Shown: in pieces, positions 1 to 10,691 of the stretch | Numbering within the stretch: position 1 is the stretch's first letter | Layout of the letters: the number at the start of each line of letters is the position of its first letter | Assembly (NCBI RefSeq): GCF_958295425.1 | Contig: NC_081139.1 | Coordinates: forward strand, 17,400,388-17,464,387 | DNA: 64,000 nucleotides | Source: Solea solea | Taxonomy: Eukaryota; Chordata; Actinopteri; Pleuronectiformes; Soleidae | Direction: 5' to 3' | Made by a program: the position numbers and the translations under genes | Notes under the pieces: generated by a model | Databases searched by the model: none | Seen by the model: the letters and a program-made list of their open reading frames with translations, nothing else | Told to the model about the DNA's origin: nothing

Positions 1-2726
1 ATCAATCAATAAACCTGTCAGTGGTGCACATCATGATCTAATTATGCACGGAATCAACAGACAGAGCACAAAGTGATCATTTACTTACAGCCACAGATTG
101 TGTTGTGCAAACTGGGGAGAAATATGAATACTGCAACTAAATGAACTCTCGAGCTTCATATGACACGCCAGAAAACTTTATGCTGTTGTTGTTAACCCTT
201 TAGACACCAACCTGGTTTTCTCTCCATCATTTACAGGCTGTGTTGTTATTTTCTAGCAATAGGTTGAGCTACTCAAAAATGTACAGGGACAGTGACCAGT
301 TCACAGTGAAGTCCACACTGAAAATGATCTCCTCTCCTCAGGACAAGCTGTTCTGTCCAGCAGTACAAATCCTAACAGCTGAGAGGACAAACACCACACT
401 GACTAATGTCACAAATATTCTTTTCAGCTTGGCTCCTCGAGGAATATACAGGGAGGAAAGTGCATTTCTTTTTATTTATTGATTTGTATCATCCTTGCCA
501 TTCGTAGCCGCTGTGGAAAACCACAAAAGTGTATTCAGAAAGGTCACAGTCACACCAGGTGTTGTGATATATCATTATGAAGCGTTGTGTTTCACAGCAT
601 ACAGCGGGAACAGCAGGAGATCTTTTCTGTTTGAATTGCACTTAAGATGTCAGGAAAAACAACTAGACACAGGGCAAAGAAGAAAAGAACCTAAGTGATA
701 TTGTGACAATTACCATCTGTTAAAGCTTCAGTGTGTAAGTTCTGTTCCCAAAAATCTGGAGACTTTGGTCCACATTTCAACCAATAATTTTGATGTATCA
801 CTATTTCACTCATTTTTCAGAGAGTCAGGTTTATTTTTTTTCCTTTACCTAAAGTTCCCTTTCAACATTTGTTTCACCTTTGTCATGTTTCAGGGTACGA
901 GGGTGAATTCTGTGACCCAAAGTTAGATCAACAGGACCATTGACGGGCTTTCCAGGTGAATGCTCTGGTTAAATGCCTACTACTCTAGCAGTGACCCCCA
1001 AAGTGGTACTACTACTACTCCCTTGAGAGGGATGGCCTTGTTGATACAAGTACCAAAGGAATTCAATTTGTCATATGAATCGACATGCCAAATCAAATTC
1101 GCCTACGATGCCCTCCGGTTCAGTCTCCTGCTTCTCTTCAGTTTGGTGCCCTCCAGGTCCAGCATGGATAAAATAATCCTGACATCCTCTTTCTGTACAG
1201 ACAGGCCCTTTTCCAGGCATCTGGCAAACATAACTCAGTAGCCAGAACCTTGGAGTTCCCTCCAAATGAAGTGCATTGAATCTCCACACTTGGGAGGACT
1301 TTGCAGAAGGCCATTGTTTCAATTCCGGGATGGGTCAAGGGTAGGGGTGCAAGGCACCCAATCCCCCATTGCTCCCTGGGCAATGCAAAGTCATTGCAAT
1401 GGAACACAAACGTTTGCTCTAAACATTTTCCAACTCTGACCCCATGGAGAGCTCTGTAGGAAACTGTAGAGATGGCTGTGTGTGAAAATCCCCGTTAGAT
1501 CACCTTTCTCCAATGCATAAACAGGGAGTATAACGTTGAACAGTGGGTCTGTCCTTGTACACTTCCAGTCTTGAGCAGTTAAGTGTGCATTTGTGTTCCC
1601 CCAAAGCACTGGGCAAATGTATCCAGTGTTTTTGAAAATGACGAGGCGTGGTACACTTTAGCTCACATTTGAAGCCCACTTGTTCAAACGATGCGGTAGT
1701 GCAGAATTCAGAGCTACAGTGCATTTATCCCACAATCCAGCAGCAGCCCAGCTTTTGCTTTGAGGACTGAAAATAACCAACCCACATGAAGAAGCGGAGG
1801 TTTATGACATGCATGGATTCAGCATAAACACACAAACACTGCATAGTTATGGCACAAACTATACACGTTGTTTTCTTCCCCCGAAAGGAACCTTTCACAA
1901 TAATATCCTGTGTGAATGCTCGGTGTATTCTCGCTTGTTTATTGCTCTCATCAACTGCAGTACTGTAGCCTCTATTCAACTTTTCTTCTATATGTTAAAA
2001 TGCATAAAACTCACACTGCATCTTAGCTTGAGTGACATACTTTATTATTATGTGGATGAGTGGCAGGATGTCCTCATTAGCACACCGTGCTTCAGAAACC
2101 CTCTTGTGTGCTGTTGTTGGCAATGACAGGGCACACATCATACAAGTCACACTTGATTACTGGCAAACACAGGGTGTGGGTATCGTGGCCAATATCAGAT
2201 CCCTATTTTTACTCTCATGAGAATCACATTATATCACGCTGTACTGAATTACAGCAAAGTCTGAATTCAGTGATTCTTTTTTTAAGGCAAGTGGAGACAT
2301 TTCATGTTCACAACATAAAGTGACTCAAAGTGCTTAACATATAAACTCAAGACATGTCGATGCATTCCTTTTACAAATGGACAGAGACGCCACTGCAGCC
2401 ATGGGTGAAAGACTACTGTGTTATATACACAGAAAGAATAATCGTTAAGATTGACTCACTTGAACGCAACAGTCAAATCCATTTGAACACAGCATATTTA
2501 TTATATACCTGCTCTATTTTTGGTGTGGCAGTTGCATTTGTGTACCATTGGAAACACTTTGGAGGCCCGGGTAACATCACACAGAGAAGGAGTGTGATGT
2601 CAAATCAGTGCTATATACTGTATTTACAATAATAATATTTGTAGTATTTTGGTAATATTTGTTTCCTGATATTTTACAGAATGTTGCATATTGCATTTTT
2701 TCCAGGATGTTACAATTGGAATTCAC
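1..2726. other. Gene-free stretch, left edge
   Basis: No coding region can be supported. The open frames are short, overlap on both strands and show no domain. The only repeat hint is a CAGTGTGTAA motif at 729-738, which resembles the left end of the dispersed repeat copied at 16773, 44261 and 47897, but no matching right end follows. Confidence 0.6.
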
Positions 2727-2731
2727 AATGT

Positions 2732-3122
2732 TGTAACACACCGAGGAGTCTTGTGTTTTGTTTCCTGTTTTATTTTGAAATAATTATCATTGCCTCTCGT
2801 TTCAGTTTCTGCTTCCTGTGAAGTTTCCCTCCTCTGTGATTACCTGCCCCGCCCTGATGTGTTTCACCTGTGCATCGTTATCCCTCCACCTGTGTATTTA
2901 GACTGCATGTTCTCTGTGTCTGTGGCTAGTTTGTCTTGTCTGCCGACCAGTAAGCGGCCTTGTCTGTATTTAAGAGCAGTTACTTTTGTGTTGTTGTTTC
3001 TTTTGTTGCTTTTTGGAAACCTGTTTTGTTCAAGACCAGTAAAAGGTGTGTTTTCCTCTCAAACTGAGACTGTTGTCGAGTTGTGCTTTTGAGTCCACAT
3101 CCAGTGTTTGTTCGGCCTGATA
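2732..3122 (+). mobile_element. Solo LTR, family A copy 1
   Basis: A 391 bp element starts TGTAAC and ends CCTGATA. It is flanked by a perfect 5 bp target-site duplication, AATGT at 2727-2731 and 3123-3127. The copy at 27089-27459 aligns to it nearly end to end. A TATTTAAG box at 2967-2974, also present in the second copy, suits a promoter and sets the plus orientation. The last dinucleotide is TA rather than the usual CA, probably one mutation. No internal retrotransposon sequence lies on either side, so it is a solo LTR left by recombination between two LTRs. The superfamily (Ty3/gypsy or other) cannot be decided without internal sequence. The open frame across it is incidental. Confidence 0.85.
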
Positions 3123-3698
3123 AATGTGTTGTACTGACTAGACGCATTTATATCATACACTTTGACTTTCAACAATGTCAAACAACTGAGTTGACGGAAA
3201 TAGACTTTAGGCTCATTAGGGTTTTATATCCTGTAAGTCAATATAGTCTGTCTGAAATCCACTGCACAATTTAAATGTTTGTCAACGTACATGGAGACCT
3301 TTTGGACACAGGTCTAGAGATCATAGAGAATGTCATAGGACAGAGGAGACTTCTGAGGAACGAACACAATTTTATGTTCAATAGATTTTGAGACAGGAAT
3401 TATAAATTCCAGGAATATTTAGCCTACTCAAGGACCAAACGGCAGTTGTCATATTTTTGATAGACTTGATGGGAAGAGGGGGTGCTACAGAGCAGATAGT
3501 AATGTACCTCTACTGTTGTGTAAATTAAATCAAAGTAAAAGCATATTTTGACAAGCCCTGCCACTGTTTTCTCAAGACAGCGGGGTCAAATCCTTGTACC
3601 ATGTATGTGAGTAACAGACGCAGTAGGGTTTTTACATCCAGTCTGCTGCAAAGACTTGTTGTGGCTCAGTACTTTTACATTTAATATACATTTCCTTG

Positions 3699-3699
<1 letters not shown>

Positions 3700-3752
<53 letters not shown>
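3700..3752. repeat. (AT)n microsatellite
   Basis: Uninterrupted AT dinucleotide run of about 26 units, ending in a short GTGTGT stretch. Confidence 0.97.
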
Positions 3753-3758
<6 letters not shown>

Positions 3759-4528
3759 AACAATTATATACATTAATTATATAAAATATCTAATAACAAT
3801 GACCTCATCTGCAGATTGGGAACCCCTGCTCTTGTCTTGTGCTCTTTAGTGTCACTGAATTGAAAGAAGAAATTCCAATGTAAAGAAAATCTTAAACTGG
3901 GATTCTTCATGCTTACTACCACAACTGTGACTGCTGCATTGTTTTGAGCTGACTGATCCATATTCTGACCCCCCCTGAGGAGGAAGTGCACATGTAAAAA
4001 AAATGTTTTATATGTCGAATTATTAAAGACTCATGCTACGGTGAACTTTCTCACTCTCTTCATCGTCTGGTTTGAAGTTTCTGCCTCTGTGAGGACTCTG
4101 TATGTGGAGTGGGAGGTTAGAGAATAAGCAAACCAAGTGGAGAGTGATCAGAAAGATGAAATGCACCTGAAGGTGTACAGTGCTTCCCAAGAAGATGTAC
4201 AGCTTTGAGTGAGCGGAGGGAGTGCTTTTATTTTTTTATTTTTTTATTTTTAAAGCTCCAGGCTTGGCAGAATGCAGTACACTGTGCGTATTGTTGTTAC
4301 TGCCAGTTCTCTAAATTTGGAGATACAACAAGTGAGAATAACACTTTATTTTTTTATCTGTGCACTTTTGGTCTGTGTTGCAAAGGCAAAACAAGAGATG
4401 ATGCACCTCAGTGTAAACTTGTCAAGGGTGAAACAAATGGAAAAAGTAGAAAAGAACTTTTTTATATATAACAGCACAGTGTTTCCCATACAGTGCATAG
4501 AGGATTAAAGATCTATTTCGAAAGACCT

Positions 4529-4591
4529 GTGTATGTATATATATATATGTATGTATATACATATATATATATATATATATATGTGTGTGTT
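4529..4591. repeat. Compound (GTAT)/(AT)/(GT) microsatellite
   Basis: Mixed alternating purine-pyrimidine tract: GTATGTAT, then AT runs, a GTATGTATAC interruption, a second AT run and a short GT tail. Confidence 0.95.
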
Positions 4592-7500
4592 TGTTTATAT
4601 GTTGACCCTCTTTTTAAGATGATATACCATCTCAATCTTAATCACAATATAAAGTGTAAATAAGTTTGTCTCAATCACTTGTAATACCATTTCAACTACA
4701 ATTTCTGTTTCTTTTTTTTTTGATTTGTTAACCATTTCCAAGTTATATTTGTTTATTCATAAATAAGTCACTACTTACTGAAGGTATTGTGCATTTTAAG
4801 TATTTTTGTGATAGATGGGCTTGCTTGTTTTTCAGCATTGAATCCCAGTCTGGTGTCAAAGAAGAGTGCAACACACAAATCGGGTCCCTTTGAGAAAACC
4901 GGTGCGTGGGAGTGTTTGTACAAGTGTGTGCATGAGTTTACTGTACATCCGGTGAGATGTTTCAAACCTGGTCTTCAGATTATCTCCAGAGATGTAATAT
5001 CTGGAAACATAGAACAGGTATATTGTATTGTATCTCACAGTGTAACATCAGTACAACTTAAGACGTATGAGGGTGTAACATAATGAATAGTTGGACAACG
5101 TATAGCAGTTGCTGTAGAGTTGTCCATGACAGAACTGTGTATTTCCTTCAACCTCATGATATGATGCACATTGTTATACATAGTTATTATTAATTATGTC
5201 CACATCTTACACAGGATTGACTGCAATACCTTACCTTACCTACCAATACCTAACAGCAAGGGTCAAAGCATTATTCAGCACTGCACCTGCAGGTTATGTT
5301 CATGTCTCAAGACCACAATCACCTGCCAACACAAAATAACACAAGTGCACTGACGCCTGGCTGCTTCTTGACAGGGAACAAACCCATATATATTACATTG
5401 ACTGTATATACAGCCCCACTTCAAATATCCTAAATTAACACTTTAATGCTGACATAGTGCACTGCTTCATTTTGGTTTTTTTTATCGTTTTTAAGTAAAT
5501 AAGAAGAATACTTTATTATACTATCAACACTGCTGATGCACCACAGATGTTTTTTGTATCCTGGTGAGATTTATCATTTTAAAAGCAACGCAGGTGTATT
5601 TCTGTCACACTCAAGAAAACACTGCACCTAATTGGTTTGACATTTTGGTCACTTAGATTTAGATGAGGAGATTGATAGCTTTCAGAATTTCCACGTGTGA
5701 AACATCAAACGGCAAGCAGCGGATAATCATCTTAGCACGAGTAATGGAAGCAAACAAAGCTGCAAACTCTCACTTCATGACACTTTGTATCTTATTTGTT
5801 TCAATAACACAAATATGGATGAATTTAAAAATGTAATTTGTGCTATAACAGGAAGACATGTTTTATGATTTCTCTCTGGATGTGACTTCCTCTGAGTCCT
5901 TTATTTTCAAGTTTTCTGAGGTTGAGAAATTATTCAGATTGAAGACCAAAAAAAAACACTCAATGACACTCTGTGTGAAGGTCATTCTATGCTAGATTAC
6001 CATTGATTACGGTATATGATTACGCCAACACTAGCTCTATTAATGTTTAAAATTCAATATATAACCTTTAAAAATGTGAGCATGTCAACCCCATTTTTAA
6101 TCATTTGGAAAAATAGCCTCTGCCAACTGTAAAATTACACTGCATTGTACAAACAACTTAATTGTCATTAAATATTCATCGCTACTAAGCCAACAATTGC
6201 CCACAGTAGATGGTAGAACATGTCCTAGTCATGCAAATTTAATACACTAACGTGTGCACTATGCAGCAGTTGCTTGAGAACATTCAATAGATTGAGAAAA
6301 TGAATCAAAAGCTGAGCACCGAGACACACTTTTTATCAATGAAACATATATACTGGCTGATCCAGAAGCAAAAGTCTGTTTGAAGCTGCACAGAGTGAAT
6401 TCATACATGCTCTTTGATGCCCCCAGGAAGCAGCAATAGTAATTAGTTTAATTACACATTCAAATTGTACATATTTTTTTTTTTTATTACATTACAGTTT
6501 CCTGGAAATTCAGTGTTCAACAAAAGTGCATATATAGTTTAAGTATAACAACAAAACAAGACAATGTATTACTTATGCATACATGCGTACATCAATTTAA
6601 TGTTGCAGCTGTTTAAGATATGGCTACTTTTAAAACTCCTGAGTAATAGTGCATCATAGTTTTAATGTCCATGTTCATTTTATATTTTTATACATATGTT
6701 AATTTTCATGTTGACATGCTATTTTATATTGTGTTTTTATATCAGCTATCATATCATATCATCACCTTTCATTTTCTATATTTGCTTTGCCATTCAGGGC
6801 GATGTGGGCTGTTTTTCCTTTATAATTGCATTATTCTGTACTCCTTTTCCCTTCTTATTTGGAAAGCACTTGGTGCTCAAGATCAATTCAATTATTATTC
6901 ATTAATGATCTGGATTTTGAAGTTCACTTTTTACATTGTAAAAAAATCATCTTTTTTTTTTCCATTCTCACCTAATGAGCTCCATGTAACTTGCACTTTT
7001 CTTTGTAGGGAAGCACCTTGTTACATATTAAATCTTAGATCTGACAGTGGCACTTTACAGCCGGTGCAGCAGACGCTAGTTCAGTGAATTCGAATTTCCA
7101 GCCTATAGATTGAACCACAGCCATCCTCGGCTTTGATTCCGTGAGGCTGCTGCTTTCACTGACCTGAACATGAACTACACACTAACATTTCATGACCAGT
7201 GAACTCCGGAAGAGTTGCAAAAGGAGTGTTAATCAAACACCGCATTCCTGCAGAAATGAAGGAGCTTTGGAGGTTGCTTAAGGAGGTTAGGGATGCATAA
7301 AGATGGCGATAAAAACAAATTAGGCTGACTGCAAAACATTAACCATTACACACCTCCACACGCAGCCTTCCACAATCTGTGGGTAGCCTTGAACTCAGAA
7401 AGTTGGGAGGTTTAAAGTCAGACATGTCAAATTAGTTCATTATGTGCAGCACGCTGCGACACATTTCACTTTAGCGGTGTCCTCTCATAGCTACTCGTTT

Positions 7501-8828
7501 CATCTCCGTCCTCTCCCTCAGGTTATGGTCCTTCTGCGTGCTTGCATATTTTACCGTTTTGATAGACATTTAATCACATCCGTGCTTCATGTTTTTCCTG
7601 CACTCTGACATAAATAAATGAGTTCTATCCAGTAATTGATAGTGCCTTGTTTTGGTGCTTTCTCTGCTTTCTCTTAAAAGGCACTAAATAAGAGATTGGG
7701 CAATGTAAAATGTGATGGGAAATGTGATGAAAACAGATAATGCATTTATGGGTGTGAGTTTGTAAGTCTTCAAGGAGCATGGAGGTGGTGAGTAAAGCGA
7801 ACACTATTTGCTCATTCACCAGCCTGAACTGGGTGTCAATTAATACAGAGCTAAAATAAATATGTAGGCTGCTTTATTTCAACATGCAATGGCATAGATT
7901 CCTGTGCTTGTTTAAGGCATGTGACCTTTCACATGGATAAATGCAGAACAGTGAGGCTTTTAAAAGGAATGACATTTGAGCGTAATTTCTTCTGCTGCAT
8001 ATCGGGATGTTAAAGAGAGGCTATCAAAAGCAGGCCACACTTTAGCCTCATTTAAACCAAGTGGTAGAGTTTGGTTCAGTTCTCTATGTGTGTGTGTGTG
8101 CTATGATTGTAAAAGAAAAATCATCAATCACAATCGTTTTAGTTACAAAGGGTACCAGATAAACAGATTTGTTTGACACCCCTCTGTTTGGGCGGCTAAC
8201 ACACTAGTTCAGCACCTAAAGTGTACAACTAAATACACTGTAGTCCATTCACAAGAGGAATAATATCAGTATTCACTGTTTCACATTCCTTTTCTTCATT
8301 AAATTCATTGGCAAGTTACAGTCGGTTGCGCTGGTATGATGCCACACTTCAGGCAGGTCAGGGTTTACTGGTCTGAACCGTACCGTGGTGAGCTGAACTG
8401 TACCGTAACCAAATTATGCAGCTTTTGGTAAAATGCGTGTCATACATCCCACCTCCTTTCATTTGTCCTCTAATCAAAACACGAACCCCAGAACACTGAG
8501 AGTGGTCATTGACCGTGAATGAATGTCGGCTGCATTTTCTTTGCCATTTTAACATGACCTGCTCGCTAATGCCCGGCTATTGTTGTGCAAAGGGCAGTCA
8601 TGTGCTGAAAGAACATGGGTAAGGTAGTGCACAGATAGGCGATCATTACCATGTGGTCTGAATGTAATGATTGCTTGTGTTCAAAGGGCTATGGCCTGAA
8701 CTAGAGTGTGGCCAAGTCCAACAGAATACGAACCACACTGTGCCTGAATCTGACACACATTATTTTTTAAAATTCTCTCATCCTCTGATCAGTATTTCCT
8801 CAAAAATAATGCATGCAGTTGCATCATG

Positions 8829-8920
8829 TCATGTCCATCCACTATTGAATTAAAAAAAGGAGCGTGTGAGAAATCAATTGGCTACAGCCAGTCATCTCAC
8901 CTGTCATTGCTCCTGCTGAG
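8829..8920 (+). repeat. Diverged direct repeat, left copy
   Basis: This 92 bp block matches 10597-10691 in the same orientation. Shared landmarks in the same order are TCATGTCCAYCCAC, a short A-run, CAAYTGGCTAC and TCCTGCTGAG at the right end, with several mismatches and small indels between them. The family is unknown to me. The two copies bracket the 9.1-10.3 kb cluster of repeats. Confidence 0.65.
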
Positions 8921-9149
8921 CTGGCTTCACACCACCTCTCATCGCTGAGTGTCCAAAGCACACTCATTTACACACGTAAGCCTTGTAATGTGCAATTTGA
9001 CCAACGCCATTTCAATTTTTTGAACCAGACGTTTGCAGCTGTCACCCGCAACCACCTGTACCTGTTAGATCACACTAGGTGTGGATCACGCCAGTGTCCA
9101 TTTATATGTGCTGTGCTTTGCCATCAATTTCCCTCTAAATGGGAAGATC

Positions 9150-9340
9150 ATTTTCAGAATTGATACCATGTTCTACTGAAGAAGACCTTCAACGAGTGAA
9201 TGAGACCATTAACTCCTCGGGAAAAGGTTATGGCGTTATAAATCAAGTGAGAATTGGGCTCATTTTTTCCCCATAGACTTCCATTCAAATTGGGTTGTTC
9301 TTGCAATCAGCATTATCACTCCCTGGTGGCTACTCAATAA
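9150..9340 (-). repeat. Dispersed repeat family 'B', copy 1
   Basis: The reverse complement shares GCCACCAGGGRGTGA, CCCARTTTGAATG and TCTCACTTGATTT, in order, with 50205-50345. It shares the block around GAGACCATTAACTCCT with 60775-60900, which lies in the opposite orientation. It resembles a repeat common in teleost genomes, but I cannot name it. No coding capacity is visible. Confidence 0.7.
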
Positions 9341-9353
9341 ATGGTTCCTTTTT

Positions 9354-9768
9354 AAGCTGGGGACACACCACACAACTTTCACAGTCGTTACCACTTTTGA
9401 AAAGCAGACACTAACTGAGCGGTTTCAACAGACGCACATTTCACCACTGCCGTCTTCTGTCCTATCGTCTTCTGACGCAATTTCCTGTGTCCCACCTACT
9501 CATTTTTTCATTGGCTGTTGGCAGTTGGGTCGGTAATCTGTACACACTACCCAGTTGCTTCCAGATTGTGTCGGCTCAAAACATTCAAATATGTTTGATT
9601 GACTGCGACTGAGGTTGGGTTGTGTCTGTTACCCTCACACACAACAGATTTCTGTGCCAACTGGCCATGCCGGCTGTCCCCAACTATAGTGTTGAGTGGT
9701 GGAGACTCTGCCCAACTGTGAATCGTGGGTAAAATTGGGCATACAATCTTGTAGTGTGTCCTCAGCTT
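9354..9768. mobile_element. Non-autonomous DNA transposon with ~19 bp terminal inverted repeats
   Basis: The left end AAGCTGGGGACACACCACA (9354-9372) and the reverse complement of the right end (9750-9768) match at 17 of 19 positions. The enclosed 415 bp has no transposase frame, so this fits a MITE. A target-site duplication is not clear, so the superfamily is uncertain and the true ends could lie a few bases away. Confidence 0.65.
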
Positions 9769-9781
9769 TTGTTGTTAGACT

Positions 9782-10282
9782 CATCCTGCAAACCAGCATC
9801 GGGCGTGGGAGATGTGCAATGACCTTGGCAGGCAACTCATCTTTCCCAGCGAGATCGTGCAGTCAATTCTGAGACCAGACATTGTGATGTGGTCCACAGC
9901 TGCATGATTGAGTTGACTGTTCCCTGAACAAGAGGGCATATCAGTGGCACACAATCTCAATTGGCTCAAGTATTCAATCCTGGCAGCAGACTGCAAAGAG
10001 GCAGGTTGGGCAGCGTCCATCTTCCCAGTGGAGATCGGGTGCAGGGGTTTTGTGGGCAGGTCAGTGATCCAGCTCTTCTGGGCGACAGGAACAACTGACG
10101 CAAGTCTGGAGAGGGCCACCAAGGAGCTAGCAGAGGAGGGACAGTGTAAGTGGTCAGACACCCCAATAGGGTCAGATTCAGGGGGTGGCAGGGCGACGTC
10201 CCTATGTAGCCACTTGCCCCTCCCCCACCCAGAGATGTACTGGCTAGGGGGCAAAACATCAGTGAAAGGTGGCACCAGCTGA
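9782..10282 (+). pseudogene. Orphan retroelement C-terminal domain relic
   Basis: A single plus frame stays open for 500 nt apart from two in-frame stops (TGA at 9905 and 9914). It reads WEMCNDLGRQLIFPSE, then RPDIVMW, and after the stops AADCKEAGWAASIFPVEIGC with RGFVGRS just downstream. From memory, the series 'DLGRQL..FP..I', 'LRPDIV', 'C...GW....PVEVGCRGF' and a 'AxKELAEEAE'-like helix is typical of the segment after the reverse transcriptase in certain retroelement-derived proteins of fish and invertebrates. No reverse transcriptase is visible upstream, where the TIR element ends at 9768, so this is an orphaned 3' piece. The 197-residue minus-strand frame over it (9781-10374) is its shadow. 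The element family is not assigned. Confidence 0.7.
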
Positions 10283-10596
10283 AGACCCTGCATCTGACCC
10301 AAAGTGCACCGGAGGAGGTGCGACAGGCAAACCAAGCAACTATACTTTATATTTGGCCTTTGCTGTGAAACCATCAGAGTTAGATCCAGGTAGTATAAAT
10401 GCTATAGTTATGACTGCACACACACAGTGTAAATGACAGACATGAGAGCTTTCATTCACATTTATATACATTACGCCGCACTCTAAATGAAAAGGCCATG
10501 CAGCTGTGCATTGCCCCCATCGCTCGAGTGCACAGCTAGCCACACTCGAAATCCTCTGAACTTCTCATCACTGTCTGTGTTTGTACCTCCCGCTCA

Positions 10597-10691
10597 TCAT
10601 GTCCACCCACCACTGCATTAAAAAGGAGAGCACAATTAATCAACTGGCTACGGCTGTGCCGATCAGTTAACCTGGCACTGATCCTGCTGAG
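10597..10691 (+). repeat. Diverged direct repeat, right copy
   Basis: Partner of 8829-8920, with the same landmarks in order and direct orientation. It lies about 300 bp beyond the retroelement domain relic. Confidence 0.65.

Larger units (their letters stand above)
3128..8828. other. Gene-free stretch with two AT microsatellites
   Basis: No exon or RNA gene is supported. The 6665-7087 plus frame is built of Leu, Phe, Tyr and Ile from AT-rich sequence and shows no domain. Short low-complexity tracts include poly-T near 6475-6485 and a (TG)n run at 8086-8101. The rest appears to be unique sequence. Confidence 0.6.

Noticed and set aside
6665..7087. 140-residue plus frame
   Set aside because: Made of Leu, Phe, Tyr and Ile from AT-rich DNA, with no start context, domain or splice signals.
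9781..10374. 197-residue minus-strand frame, the longest in the window
   Set aside because: It lies antisense to the retroelement domain relic, whose plus-strand motifs explain the open stretch. Its own translation has no domain.
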